Numbered from the stretch's first letter, positions 25,714-35,160 are shown. The stretch is DNA of 64,000 nt from JADJRH01 sp046351455 (GCA_046351455.1 JAXLYM010000020.1:1-64000), one strand, 5' to 3'. The notes: a model not told the origin generated them from the letters alone. A program made the numbers and translations.

Positions 25714-26882
25714 CGACGGAGAAGGCGGCCCCGCGGATCGCGCTGTCGACGGACGATCTCGGGATCTTCTTTCAGGCGCACCACCAGGCCATCGCGGCGC
25801 GGCTGCGAGAGGTCCTGTCCGGACAGCCGTTCTCCAGGCCGGAAGATCCGGAGACGGTCGCGTACGAGATGGGCGGCCGCCTGGGCCTGTATGCGCACCT
25901 GATCCCCGGCGACGACGGGAGGATGGATGTGCGCACGCTGGTGCTCATCCGCGAGGCCTTGGGCCAGGTGTCGCCGCTCGGAGACGCGATCTTCGCGGTG
26001 CAGGGCCTGGGGTCGTATCCGATCGTGATGGCCGGGACGCCCGCGCAGAAGGAGCGGTATCTGCACGAGGTGGCCGGCGGCATCCGGATCGGCGCCTTCG
26101 GCCTGACAGAGCCGGAGGCCGGGAGCGACGTCGCCTCGATGCGCACCGTCGCGAAGAAGGACGGCGACGGGTGGATCCTCGACGGCGAGAAGACGCTCAT
26201 CTCCAACGTGCCCATCGCGAACCATTATGTGGTGTTCGCCAACGCGGATCCGTCCGCGGGCCGGAAGGGCATCACCGCCTTCGTCGTGGAGAAGGGCACC
26301 GAAGGCCTGGATTTGCAGCCGATCCCGATGAGCGCGCCGCACCCGCTCGGGCGCATCTTCCTGCGCAGCTGCCGTGTTCCGGACTCGGCACGTCTCGGCG
26401 ACGTGGGCCGCGGGTTCGGCATCGCGCTCGCGACGCTGGACACGTTCCGCATCTCCGTCGGCGCCGCGGCGAACGGGATGGCGTGGCGCGCGCTGAAGCT
26501 CGCAATTGACCACGTGAAGCGAAGGGTCCAGTTCGGCAAGCCGCTCGCGGATCAACAGATCGTGCAGGCGATGCTCGCGGACATGGCCACGGAGCTCGAC
26601 GCGGCGCGGTTGCTCGTGCTGCGGGCCGCGCACAAGAAAGACACCGATCCGGCCGGCGCGCGCGGCAGCGGCGTCGAGGTCGCGATGGCGAAGATGTTCG
26701 CGACGGAGGGCGCGCAGCACGTGATCGACAAGGCGGTGCAGCTCCACGGCGGGCTCGGCGTCACGCTGGAGACCGAGGTGGAGCACCTCTATCGCGAGAT
26801 CCGGCCGCTCCGCATCTACGAGGGGACCACCGAGATCCAGAAGCTCATCATCGCGCGCGCGCTGCTCGACGCCGCCTCCTGA
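25710..26882 (+). CDS. Acyl-CoA dehydrogenase
   Basis: FAD-dependent acyl-CoA dehydrogenase of 390 aa, normal length. Features: FGLTEPEAGSDVASM (FAD/substrate loop), FRISVGAAANGMAWRALKLA, RVQFGKPLADQQIVQAMLAD, the quinone-like segment HGGLGV, and the terminal REIRPLRIYEGTTEIQKLII with the Glu of YEGTTEIQ in the position of the catalytic base. It oxidises an acyl-CoA to the 2-enoyl-CoA and passes electrons to ETF. It starts with GTG overlapping the hydratase stop; 6 bp separate it from the flavoprotein downstream. The exact acyl group is unknown. Confidence 0.93.
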   Translation: MTTEKAAPRIALSTDDLGIFFQAHHQAIAARLREVLSGQPFSRPEDPETVAYEMGGRLGLYAHLIPGDDGRMDVRTLVLIREALGQVSPLGDAIFAVQGLGSYPIVMAGTPAQKERYLHEVAGGIRIGAFGLTEPEAGSDVASMRTVAKKDGDGWILDGEKTLISNVPIANHYVVFANADPSAGRKGITAFVVEKGTEGLDLQPIPMSAPHPLGRIFLRSCRVPDSARLGDVGRGFGIALATLDTFRISVGAAANGMAWRALKLAIDHVKRRVQFGKPLADQQIVQAMLADMATELDAARLLVLRAAHKKDTDPAGARGSGVEVAMAKMFATEGAQHVIDKAVQLHGGLGVTLETEVEHLYREIRPLRIYEGTTEIQKLIIARALLDAAS

Positions 26883-26888
26883 CTGCCC

Positions 26889-28409
26889 ATGTGGACGCCG
26901 CCGGAACGCATCCGCCACGAGCTGCCCGAGGACGCGCCGCCCTCCGTCGAAGAGGCCGCGAAATCGAGGTTGTTCTCCCCTGTCACGCTCGGCTCCGGGC
27001 TCGTGCTCCGCGAGCGCACGTGGGTGCCCGCGATGGTGCCGTGGCGCGCCACCGAGGACGGCTTCGTGACGCAGGACGTGCTCGACTGGTACGGTCGATT
27101 CGCCGACGGAGAGCCGGGCGCCATCGTCGTCGAGGCAACTGGAATACGGGATGTTCCGAGCGGGCCTCTCCTGCGCATCGGGCACGACCGCTTCATCGAG
27201 GGGCTCGCGAAGATCGCGGAGACCGTCAAGCGGCGCAGCGGGGGGCGGACTCGGCTCTTCATCCAGATCATCGATTTTCTGCGCATCCGCCGCCGTCCGC
27301 CGAAAGATCGGTACCTGGCCGAGCACCTCTCGCTCGAAGGAATGCAGCGCCTCTTCCTCGCCGAGAAGCTCGAGGACTTCTGGCCGGTCGTGGCCGAAGA
27401 CACGGAGATCCGCAAGTTCCTCCAGGAGGCCCCCGAGGACGTGCTCGATTACGCGCTGGAGAAGCGCGACCGCGAGGATCTCTACTGGGGCGCCCGCGAG
27501 CGCGTCACCGACACGCATCTTGCGCACATCCGCGATCTGCCGAAGACGCTGCCGGATCTGTTCGCCGCCGCCGCGAGGCGCGCCGAGGCCGCCGGGTTCG
27601 ACGGGGTCGAATTGCATTACGCGCACGCCTACACGATGGCCTCGTTCCTGAGCGCCTTGAACGCGCGCACGGACGGCTACGGGGGGAGTCGGGAGGAGCG
27701 CGTCCGGCTGCCTCTGGAGGTGTTCTCGGCGGTGCGCGCGGCCACGAAGAGAGGCTTCACGGTCGGCTGTCGTTTCCTCTGCGACGAGATCATCGAAGGT
27801 GGCAGTCGGGTGGAGGACGCGGCGTACTACGGGGCCGCCTTCGCGCGCGCCGGCATGGACTTCCTCTCGCTCTCGACGGGCGGTAAATTCGAGGACGCGA
27901 AGATGCCGAAGGTCGGCGAGGCGGCCTATCCGTACACCGGCCAGAGCGGCTACGAGTGCATGCCCACGGTCTACTCCGACGCCCGCGGCCCCTTCGCGCG
28001 CAACGTCCCGAAGCAGGCCGAGGTGCGCCGCGCCGTGCGCGAGGCCGGCTTCCAGACTCCGGTGGTCGTCGCGGGCGGAATTGGCACCTTCCGTCAGGCC
28101 GAGTCCATCCTCACCGCGGACCAGGCCGACATCGTCGGCACGGCGCGCGCAGCCCTCGCGGATCCGGACATCTGGAAGAAGATGCGCCTCGGACAGGGCC
28201 GCTTCGTCCGCCGCTGCTCGTACACCAATTACTGCGAAGCGTTGGATCAGAAGCACAAATCGGTGACCTGCCAGCTCTGGGACCGGCGAGCGCTGGACGC
28301 CCCGGACGCGCGCCTCACCCCGGACGGCAAGCGCCGCCTGACCGCGCCGCCCCACGACTTCGACTCTCCGACTCCCCCGATCACGAGCCGTCCTCCCCAG
28401 AAGCCCTGA
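26889..28409 (+). CDS. Old-yellow-enzyme-family NADH:flavin oxidoreductase
   Basis: FMN-binding ene-reductase-type protein of 506 aa. The N-terminal barrel starts at SRLFSPVTLGSGLVLRERTW; the family signature is GVELHYAHAYTMASFLSALN followed by ARTDGYGGSREERVRLP. The FMN phosphate site is PVVVAGGIGTF and the DIVGTARAALADPDIW strand. The C-terminal CSYTNYCEALDQKHKSVTC does not fit a 4Fe-4S motif. In the 2-aminobenzoyl-CoA pathway an OYE domain is fused behind a monooxygenase domain; here only the OYE part is found, preceded by ~30 extra residues. Such enzymes reduce dearomatised CoA esters. This is the main reason to suspect an aromatic-CoA substrate. Confidence 0.88.
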   Translation: MWTPPERIRHELPEDAPPSVEEAAKSRLFSPVTLGSGLVLRERTWVPAMVPWRATEDGFVTQDVLDWYGRFADGEPGAIVVEATGIRDVPSGPLLRIGHDRFIEGLAKIAETVKRRSGGRTRLFIQIIDFLRIRRRPPKDRYLAEHLSLEGMQRLFLAEKLEDFWPVVAEDTEIRKFLQEAPEDVLDYALEKRDREDLYWGARERVTDTHLAHIRDLPKTLPDLFAAAARRAEAAGFDGVELHYAHAYTMASFLSALNARTDGYGGSREERVRLPLEVFSAVRAATKRGFTVGCRFLCDEIIEGGSRVEDAAYYGAAFARAGMDFLSLSTGGKFEDAKMPKVGEAAYPYTGQSGYECMPTVYSDARGPFARNVPKQAEVRRAVREAGFQTPVVVAGGIGTFRQAESILTADQADIVGTARAALADPDIWKKMRLGQGRFVRRCSYTNYCEALDQKHKSVTCQLWDRRALDAPDARLTPDGKRRLTAPPHDFDSPTPPITSRPPQKP

Positions 28410-28423
28410 AAGGTGCGGGCCCC

Positions 28424-30133
28424 ATGACCACGTCCACGTTCACGCCCCCGACCTTCCCCGACACGTTCAACCTGGCCGATTATTACCTCTTCGACCGTCT
28501 CGGAGAGGGCCTCGGCGACAAGGTGGCCATTCGCTTCGGCGACCTCTCGTACACCTATGCGGAGGTGGCGGAGGCGACGCGAAACCTGACGGCCTTCCTC
28601 CAGATGAAGCGCGTCCCCCGCGAGGCGCGCGTGCTCATCGTGCTCCACGACACGCCGGCCTTCGCGTGGGCCTTCTTCGCGACGCTGCACGCGGGCGCGG
28701 TCGTCGCGATGGGCAACCCCGAGGCCCCCATCGAGGACCTTCGCTACCTCGTTGAATACACCCGCGCCGCCGCGGTGATCACGATCCCGCGCGTGGCCGA
28801 GGGCATCCTGCCGGCGCTCCGCGAGAGTGACACTCTCCGCACGCTCATCGTCGCGCCCGAGGTGGCCACCGGAGGCGACGTGCTCGAAGAAGTGACGATG
28901 CCCGCCATCGTCGCGGGCCTCGACGTGGCGGTGCTCGGACAGGCGATCTCCGCGGGCATGAGCGCGCGCGGCGCGGGCCTCGCGTCGCCGAAGCCTTCGC
29001 GCCGCGACGATCCGGCGATCTGGCTCTTCACGTCGGGCTCCACGGGCAAGAGCAAGGCGGCGATGCACACGCACCGGGACTTCGCCTTCAACACCGAGGT
29101 GTACGCGAAGGGCACTGTCGGGTATCGCCGCGACGACGTGACGGTGAGCGTGTCGCGCCTCTTCTTCGGGTACGCGACGGGCACCAACTTGATGTTTCCG
29201 TTCGCGGTCGGCGCGACGACGGGCCTCTTCGCCGAGCGCCCGACGCCGGCCTCGCTGTGCGCCGCGATCGAGCGCTACCGCCCCACGATCGTGACGAACG
29301 TGCCCACGATGATGGGCAAATTGCTGGACGACGACGACGCTCGCCGCGCCGCCGGTGAGAAGCCGCTCGATTTCTCCTCGGTGCGATTCCACCTCTCCGC
29401 CGGAGAGGCGCTCCCGCCGAGCCTTCTGTCGCGGTTCACCGAGCGCTTCAAGAACGACGTGTACGACGGCATCGGCTCGGCGGAGATGTTCCACATCTAC
29501 TGTTCGAACCGCCCCGGCGACATCTTGCCTGGATCGCTCGGCCGCGTGGTGGACGGGTATACCTTGAAGATCCTGTCCTCCGACGCGACGACGCCCGGAG
29601 AGCCCGAGTTACCGCGCGGCGAGACAGGCGTCATGTGGGTGAAGGGCGACAGCGTCGCGATGGGGTATTTCCAGGATCGCGACAAGAGCTGGGCCACGTT
29701 CCACGGCCACTGGTGCCGGACGGGCGACCTCTTCATGCTCGACGAGAGTGGCTATCTGTGGTTCAGCGGCCGCGCCGATGATCTCTTGAAGGTGGGCGGC
29801 GTGTGGGTGGCGCCGCTGCAGATCGAAGAGTGTTTGATGCAGCACCCGGCCGTGTCGATCGCCGCGGTGATCGGCGGCGAAGAAGAGGGCCTCACGAAGC
29901 CGAAGGCGTTCGTCGTGCTGCGCGAGGAGGCCCGCGGAAAGGTCGCGACGGAGGAGGCGGCGGCCAAGCTCGCGGCCGAGATCAAGGAGCATGTCCTCCA
30001 GAAGCTGACGAAGCACAAGTATCCACGGTGGCTGGTGTTCGTGGACGATCTCCCCAAGAACGATCGCGGCAAGGTCGACAAGAAGACGCTCAAGGAGCTC
30101 GAAAAAGCGGGCCAGAACCCGAAGGGGCATTGA
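28424..30133 (+). CDS. Benzoate-CoA ligase family (aromatic acid-CoA ligase)
   Basis: AMP-forming acyl-CoA synthetase of 569 aa. Motifs: the P-loop WLFTSGSTGKSKAAMHTHRD, FFGYATGTNLMFPFAVGA (substrate pocket strand), YDGIGSAEMFHIYCSNRPGD (A5, with the family's GSAE-F/MFH-I signature), GDLFMLDESGYLWFSGRADD (A7/A8) and the catalytic Lys of PKNDRGKVDKKTLKELE. This is the architecture of benzoate-, 2-aminobenzoate- and hydroxybenzoate-CoA ligases, which start aromatic acid degradation by forming the CoA thioester. GAAAGGTG precedes the ATG. It is the activating enzyme of the operon; the ring substituent cannot be read from the sequence. Confidence 0.9.
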   Translation: MTTSTFTPPTFPDTFNLADYYLFDRLGEGLGDKVAIRFGDLSYTYAEVAEATRNLTAFLQMKRVPREARVLIVLHDTPAFAWAFFATLHAGAVVAMGNPEAPIEDLRYLVEYTRAAAVITIPRVAEGILPALRESDTLRTLIVAPEVATGGDVLEEVTMPAIVAGLDVAVLGQAISAGMSARGAGLASPKPSRRDDPAIWLFTSGSTGKSKAAMHTHRDFAFNTEVYAKGTVGYRRDDVTVSVSRLFFGYATGTNLMFPFAVGATTGLFAERPTPASLCAAIERYRPTIVTNVPTMMGKLLDDDDARRAAGEKPLDFSSVRFHLSAGEALPPSLLSRFTERFKNDVYDGIGSAEMFHIYCSNRPGDILPGSLGRVVDGYTLKILSSDATTPGEPELPRGETGVMWVKGDSVAMGYFQDRDKSWATFHGHWCRTGDLFMLDESGYLWFSGRADDLLKVGGVWVAPLQIEECLMQHPAVSIAAVIGGEEEGLTKPKAFVVLREEARGKVATEEAAAKLAAEIKEHVLQKLTKHKYPRWLVFVDDLPKNDRGKVDKKTLKELEKAGQNPKGH

Positions 30134-30134
30134 C

Positions 30135-30884
30135 GTGCGGCTCGCGGATCTGACCACCGAAAAGACGCGCGCGCTCCTCTCGAAGGGGCCAGTCGCGGTG
30201 CTGCTCCCGGTCGGCTCGGTGGAGCCGCACGGGCCGCATTTGCCGCTCGCGACGGACACGATCATCAGCGATCGGGCCGCCGTGGGCGCCGTGTCGTTGC
30301 TCGCCGAAAAAGGCATCTCCGCGGTGATCGCGCCGCCGGTGCCGTACGGCGTGACGGACTTCGCGGAGGGCTTCGCGGGCGCGATCTCGGTGCCCGCGGC
30401 CGCGCTGACGGCGTTCCTCCGCGCGGTCGTGGAGGCGTATCTGCGAGCGGGCTTCGCGCACGTGTGCCTCGTCAACAACCACCTGGAGCCCGCGCACGAC
30501 GCCGCGGTTCGTGGGTCGATCACGGATCTGCCGCCGGGCGCCGCGTCGGTGGCGTGCCCGCTCACCCGCCGGTGGGGCCGCACGCTCTCGGCCGAATTCA
30601 AGAGCGGCGCGTGCCATGCTGGCCAGTACGAGACATCGCTGGTCCTGGGCGCGAATCCGACGCTCGTCGACATGCCCCGAGCGCGCGAGCTCCCGCAGGT
30701 GAACGTGAGCCTCTCCGACGGCATCAAGGCCGGCAAGCACACGTTCCAGTCGATGGGAATGAACAACGCGTATGCAGGCTCCCCCGCCGCCGCTACCGCG
30801 GAGGAAGGCGAGGAGCTGTACCGAGCGCTCGCCGCGATGGTGGCCGGCGAGGTCGAAGAGGCGCTCGCGAAGAAGCAGGGTTAA
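30135..30884 (+). CDS. Creatininase-family amidohydrolase
   Basis: Metal-dependent amidohydrolase-like protein of 249 aa. The metal-binding block LLPVGSVEPHGPHLPLATDT carries the Glu, His and Asp ligands, LVNNHLEPAH the next His, and HAGQYETSLVLGANP the Glu. The family comprises creatininase, the mycofactocin protein MftE, ArfB-type formamide hydrolases and other cyclic-amide or formyl hydrolases. It starts with GTG 1 bp after the ligase stop, so it belongs to the operon. In an amino-aromatic pathway it could hydrolyse a formamido or lactam group (formylanthranilate-like); this is an inference. It is the last gene before a dispersed intergenic repeat. Confidence 0.88.
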   Translation: MRLADLTTEKTRALLSKGPVAVLLPVGSVEPHGPHLPLATDTIISDRAAVGAVSLLAEKGISAVIAPPVPYGVTDFAEGFAGAISVPAAALTAFLRAVVEAYLRAGFAHVCLVNNHLEPAHDAAVRGSITDLPPGAASVACPLTRRWGRTLSAEFKSGACHAGQYETSLVLGANPTLVDMPRARELPQVNVSLSDGIKAGKHTFQSMGMNNAYAGSPAAATAEEGEELYRALAAMVAGEVEEALAKKQG

Positions 30885-30900
30885 CGGCCGACAACAAACG

Positions 30901-30986
30901 CCCCTCCCTGCGCGTGCGAAGCAGGCGCTTTGGGAGGGGCGGGCCGCGCGCAGGCCGTAGGCCGAGCACGGACCGGGGGTGGGCAC
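30901..30986 (+). repeat. Dispersed intergenic repeat, copy B
   Basis: CCCCTCCC, ~23 nt, then TTTGGGAGGGGCGGGCCGCG and, after a short variable part, CCGAGCACGGACCGGGGGTG. It starts 16 bp after the creatininase stop, where a terminator would be expected. Same family as 17412-17497 and 57147-57233. Confidence 0.88.
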
Positions 30987-31045
30987 GCAACGTCGAGGCC
31001 GGGACAAACTTGGCCCTTTCGGATCAGGCACGGTAACGGCGGCTC

Positions 31046-32836
31046 ATGCGCGCTCGCCGACTCCTCGCGATCCCGGCCCTCCTCTTGCCGGCGGCTGGCG
31101 TTTTTCTCACGCCGACAGAGCACCTGCAGGCGCTCGCGTCGATGCTGCCGGCGTCGGTGATCTCGCCCAGCGCGAAGCCGCCCGCGCAGACGAATCCCAA
31201 GGATGCGGCGCCACCGATCGCGGCGGCCGCCTCTCCGCAAAAGGCCCCTACCCCGGCGGGCACGACGGCCGCTCCGGCGAACGCGGCGCCCGACTCCAGC
31301 GCTTCGCCGAACGGGGGCACTGCCATGGACGGGGCGCCCTCCACGGACGGCTCCGACCCGGCCGCGATGGCCACGCTGCCCGCGGCGCTCATCGACGACG
31401 GCTCCGACGATCTGCCGGATCTGGAGCCGAAAGACCTCGATCCCGTCGCGCCGAAAGACAGCGACGCGCCCTCGAAACAAGCCGACTCCCCCGCCCCGCA
31501 GACTCCGAAGAAGGAGGGCCCCGTCCTCGCCTCCACCGCGCGCGAAACATGGGTGTTCGCGGAGCCTCGGTGGAACAGCCGCAAGCTCGGATACCTGCGC
31601 GCGGGGGCCGTCGTCTCCCGCAAGGCGAAGCCCGCCGGGTGGTCCTCCTGCCCGGACGGGTGGTACCGGATCGAGCCGAAAGGCTACGTGTGCGTCGGCC
31701 CGATGGCCACCACCGACACCAACCATCCTGTCGTGGTCGCGTCGTCCAAGCGGCCCACGTTCGACGGGCTGCCGTACGTCTACGCGATGGGGCGATTCCC
31801 GCCGCCGCCGCTCTACACGCGCCTCCCGACGCGCGGGGACATGCTGAAGGTGGAGCCGGATCTCGCGAGCATCCTCCGAAAGGCCGGCGCGCTCGCGAAA
31901 GATCCCTCCTACGTCGCGCCGCCCGAGCCGGACGCACTGCCTGCATTCCTGACCAACAATGCCCTCCTCCCGCCGCTCGCGAACACCGTGCGCGGCGCCG
32001 AGCAGATCACGCAAGGCCGCGCGCGCGTGCGCTCCGGGTTCGCGCTGCTCGGCACCTACGAGCACGAGGGGCGCAAATGGGGGATGACGACGGATCTCAC
32101 GCTCTTGCCGCTGGACCGCGTGCGGATGGTGAAGCCCTCCGCTTTCCACGGCATCAAGCTCGACGACGACGTCACGCTGCCCGTCGTGTTCACGCGCTCC
32201 AAGCACGCGATGCGCTACTCGCTCAACGAGGCGGGCGGCCTCGGCAAGGCGGAGCCGCTCGCGTGGCGCGAGGCGGTGCCCGTCACCGAGACGCTGCGCA
32301 AGTTCAATGGCACCCTGTACTACCAGGCCAAGGACGGGACGTTCGTCAATTCCGAACAGGTCGTCCGGGTGGAGAAGTACCACAAGGCCCCTGCGTGGGC
32401 GACGGCCGGGCGCAAGTGGATCGACGTGTCGATTTTGCGGCAGGCGCTCGTCGCGTACGAGGGCGAAAAGCCGGTGTACGTGACGCTCGTGTCCACCGGC
32501 GCGGACGGGACCGGCGACCCGAAGAAGACACACTCCACGATTCAAGGTGCCTTTCTGATCCACACCAAGCACACCACCGTCACGATGGACGGCGACACGG
32601 TGGGCGACGAGTTCGATTTCCGCGACGTGCCCTTCGTGCAGTATTTCACCGAGGGGTTCGCGCTCCACGCGGCCTACTGGCACGATGAGTTCGGCACTCC
32701 GCGCAGCCACGGATGCGTGAACCTCGCCCCCATCGACGCCGCCTATCTGTTCGGCTGGACCGATCCGGTGGTGCCCGAAGGCTGGCACGCGGCGCTGTCC
32801 CTGAAGCGCGGCACCCTCGTGTACACCCATCCTTGA
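31046..32836 (+). CDS. L,D-transpeptidase (YkuD domain) secreted protein
   Basis: Envelope enzyme of 596 aa that would cross-link peptidoglycan (3-3 bonds) or attach proteins to it. N-terminal signal (RRLLAIPALLLPAAGVFL), an Ala/Pro/Asp-rich linker (~30-165), an SH3-like segment (ETWVFAEPRWNSRKLGYLRA), and a C-terminal YkuD catalytic domain. The active site is GTPRSHGCVNLAPIDA (SHGCVN with nucleophilic Cys), preceded by HAAYWHDEFG with the conserved His. The N-terminus has no lipobox. The family is widespread; the long linker may span the periplasm. It stands alone, flanked by the dispersed repeat upstream and a Cys-rich lipoprotein downstream. Confidence 0.92.
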   Translation: MRARRLLAIPALLLPAAGVFLTPTEHLQALASMLPASVISPSAKPPAQTNPKDAAPPIAAAASPQKAPTPAGTTAAPANAAPDSSASPNGGTAMDGAPSTDGSDPAAMATLPAALIDDGSDDLPDLEPKDLDPVAPKDSDAPSKQADSPAPQTPKKEGPVLASTARETWVFAEPRWNSRKLGYLRAGAVVSRKAKPAGWSSCPDGWYRIEPKGYVCVGPMATTDTNHPVVVASSKRPTFDGLPYVYAMGRFPPPPLYTRLPTRGDMLKVEPDLASILRKAGALAKDPSYVAPPEPDALPAFLTNNALLPPLANTVRGAEQITQGRARVRSGFALLGTYEHEGRKWGMTTDLTLLPLDRVRMVKPSAFHGIKLDDDVTLPVVFTRSKHAMRYSLNEAGGLGKAEPLAWREAVPVTETLRKFNGTLYYQAKDGTFVNSEQVVRVEKYHKAPAWATAGRKWIDVSILRQALVAYEGEKPVYVTLVSTGADGTGDPKKTHSTIQGAFLIHTKHTTVTMDGDTVGDEFDFRDVPFVQYFTEGFALHAAYWHDEFGTPRSHGCVNLAPIDAAYLFGWTDPVVPEGWHAALSLKRGTLVYTHP

Positions 32837-32973
32837 ATTCGTCATTGCCAGTTGAAAAGCAGCTACGCGTCGCGTCAGCGGTTGACGCGGGGGGGGCTTT
32901 TTGGCCAAGCTGCACCCAGGTACGACAGGTTCGCGTGCGACAAGCTCGCGCGCGAAAGGAACAGGAGGCACGG

Positions 32974-33417
32974 ATGAAGAGGCTTTCTTTGAGCAAGGTT
33001 CTTGCTGGCGTGGTGTGCGTGCTCGGTCTCGCGGCGATCCCCGGGGTCGGCTGCGGCGGCGGCGGCGTGAGCGGCGAATATTCGAGCCTGTGTCATACCC
33101 AGTGTACGACCTGGGACGATTGCGAGAACTTCACCAAGATCGTCGTCGACATCGACGCTTGCCTCTCCTACTGCGACACCAACAGCGACAACGCCCAGGC
33201 CAGCGCCGAGAACAAGTGCAGCAACTACGACATCGCGACGGCGCAGATCGACGGCTGTCACACCTCGCTGTCGAAGCTGGATCAGGCCTGCCTCAACAAG
33301 AACCAGGGTGACTACAACACCTACGTGAAGTACGCGCTGGACGACTGCAGCCTGAAGATCACGAACCCGCAGCTCAACCCGGACTACTTCGTGGGCGACT
33401 ACGTCCGCTGCCCCTGA
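32974..33417 (+). CDS. Small cysteine-rich lipoprotein
   Basis: Secreted protein of 147 aa, unknown family. A perfect AGGAGG lies 5 bp before the ATG. The signal ends at IPGVGC with Cys27 as a plausible lipidation site. The mature part has ten more Cys spread as CHTQC, DDC, DAC, SYC, NKC, GC, AC, DDC and RCP, enough for five disulfides, and is helical and Asp/Asn-rich between them (SKLDQACLNKNQGDYNTYV). The layout resembles small helical disulfide proteins found in myxobacteria, without a known role. It lies 67 bp upstream of the DUF2330 gene and may be co-expressed. Confidence 0.8.
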   Translation: MKRLSLSKVLAGVVCVLGLAAIPGVGCGGGGVSGEYSSLCHTQCTTWDDCENFTKIVVDIDACLSYCDTNSDNAQASAENKCSNYDIATAQIDGCHTSLSKLDQACLNKNQGDYNTYVKYALDDCSLKITNPQLNPDYFVGDYVRCP

Positions 33418-33484
33418 AGGCGCGGACGAATATCGAAACTTCCTCTTCCAAGCGGGGGGCCTTTGCGCTGTACTCGCCCTCCAT

Positions 33485-35056
33485 ATGAGGACGAAGACGA
33501 CGAAGGGGATCGCCGCCGCCCTGCTCGCCGGGGCGGCCGCGCTCGCGATCGCGCCGCAGGCCAGCGCGTTCTGCGGCTTCTACGTGAGCGGCGCGGACAC
33601 GAAGCTGTTCAACAACGCGACGCAGGTCGTGCTGATGCGCGAGGGCACACGGACCGTGCTCTCGATGGCGAACAACTACCAGGGCCCGCCCTCCGACTTC
33701 GCGATGGTGGTGCCCGTCCCCGTCGTCCTCCAGAAAGAGAACGTCAAGACGCTGAGCAAGGAGCTGTTCGATCACATCGATCAGCTCGACTCGCCGCGCC
33801 TCGTCGAATACTGGGAGCAGGACCCCTGTTACAAGCCGCCGCCCTACGACGAGCGGATGGACATGGCCGGCGGCCCCCCCTCGATGGCGATGGCCGAAGA
33901 GGCCCCTTCGCCGAAGAAATACGGCGTCAAGATCGAGGCGCAGTTCACGGTCGGCGAGTACGAGATCGTGATTCTGAGCGCGACGGACTCCAGCGGTCTG
34001 GATCAGTGGCTCCGTGACTCGCATTACAAGATCCCGGCCGGGAGCGAGCCATTGCTGCGGCCGTATGTGCAGAACGGGAGCAAGTTCTTCGTCGCGAAGG
34101 TGGACTCCAAGAAGGTCACCTTCAAGGACGGGATGGCGCAGCTCTCGCCGCTCCGGTTCCACTACGACTCGGAGAGCTTCTCGCTCCCGGTGCGCCTCGG
34201 CCTCGTGAACGCGAACGAGAAACAGGACCTCATCGTCCACGTCCTCGGCCGCAACCAGCGTTACCAGGTGGCCAATTACAAGAACGTCACCATCCCGACC
34301 AACCTGGATGTCAGCGAGCAGGCGCGCGAGCAGTTCGGCGCCTTCTACGCGGCCCTCTTCGACAAGACGGTGGAGGAGAACCCGGGCGCCGTCGTGACGG
34401 AGTATTCGTGGGCCTCGTCCTCGTGCGACCCCTGCCCCGGCCCGACGATGGACCCGAGCGAGATCGCCTCTCTGGGCGGCGACGTGCTCCCCGGCGGCAA
34501 CGACAATGGCTATTACGACATGGTGGTGACGCGCCTCCACGCGCGCTACGACAAGTCCTCTCTCGGCGAAGATCTGGTGTTCAAGACCGCGAAGCCGATC
34601 GTCGGCGGCCGCGAGCAGATGGGCCAGGACGGGAAGCTGGAGACGGGCGCGCGGGAGGACGGCTACAACAACTTCCAGGGTCGTTACGCGATCCGCCACC
34701 CGTGGAAAGGCCCCATCACCTGCTCCGACCCGAAGCGCGGAGTCTGGGGCGGCCCGCCCAGCGGGGAGTCCGGCGGCGGTCTGAAGGTCGCGCGGGACCT
34801 CGCGTTCGCGCCCCGCGGGACGCTGCAGCTCGCGTCCGTGGTGCAGCACGACGTGCCGGAGATCGGCCTCAAGTCCTCGGTCGGCGCCGTGGCGCACGCC
34901 GGGGATCTCCCGAGCAACCTGCCCGTCCACGGCGGCGGCTGCGGGGCGTGCCGCATCGGCGACGATCGGTCCGGCGCTCCGACGATCGGCGCGCTGTTCG
35001 CCTCGGTGATCGCCGCGCTCGCGTGGTTCGTTCGCCGCCGCGACAAGAAAGACTGA
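33485..35056 (+). CDS. DUF2330 protein, paralog 1, with MYXO-CTERM-like anchor
   Basis: Exported protein of 523 aa. The signal peptide ends at ASAFC; the mature N-terminus FCGFYVSGADTKLFNNATQV is the DUF2330 hallmark. Further conserved pieces are NYQGPPSDFAMVVPVPVVLQ, YDEHD-type strands KFFVAKVDSKKVTFKDG and FHYDSESFSLPVRLGLVNA, and SSCDPCPGP. The last 40 residues (CGACRIGDD, then IGALFASVIAALAWFVRRRD) give a Cys, a membrane span and an Arg/Lys tail, the pattern of the MYXO-CTERM sorting signal. DUF2330 has no established function. A second copy lies at 55410-56996; the two share long identical stretches and clearly arose by duplication. Confidence 0.9.
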   Translation: MRTKTTKGIAAALLAGAAALAIAPQASAFCGFYVSGADTKLFNNATQVVLMREGTRTVLSMANNYQGPPSDFAMVVPVPVVLQKENVKTLSKELFDHIDQLDSPRLVEYWEQDPCYKPPPYDERMDMAGGPPSMAMAEEAPSPKKYGVKIEAQFTVGEYEIVILSATDSSGLDQWLRDSHYKIPAGSEPLLRPYVQNGSKFFVAKVDSKKVTFKDGMAQLSPLRFHYDSESFSLPVRLGLVNANEKQDLIVHVLGRNQRYQVANYKNVTIPTNLDVSEQAREQFGAFYAALFDKTVEENPGAVVTEYSWASSSCDPCPGPTMDPSEIASLGGDVLPGGNDNGYYDMVVTRLHARYDKSSLGEDLVFKTAKPIVGGREQMGQDGKLETGAREDGYNNFQGRYAIRHPWKGPITCSDPKRGVWGGPPSGESGGGLKVARDLAFAPRGTLQLASVVQHDVPEIGLKSSVGAVAHAGDLPSNLPVHGGGCGACRIGDDRSGAPTIGALFASVIAALAWFVRRRDKKD

Positions 35057-35160
35057 ACGGGCCGCCGCGCAGAATACGGACTGTTCGGTTACGCCCCTCG
35101 GCGCGCTGCGCGGGTTTCGACTCGGCACCTCGACTCGGCATCCAGACCTCGGGACTCGCG

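Noticed and set aside
25161..28355. 1064-aa minus-strand open frame over the catabolic operon
   Set aside because: Antisense to hydratase, dehydrogenase and OYE genes; Arg/His/Asp-rich shadow.
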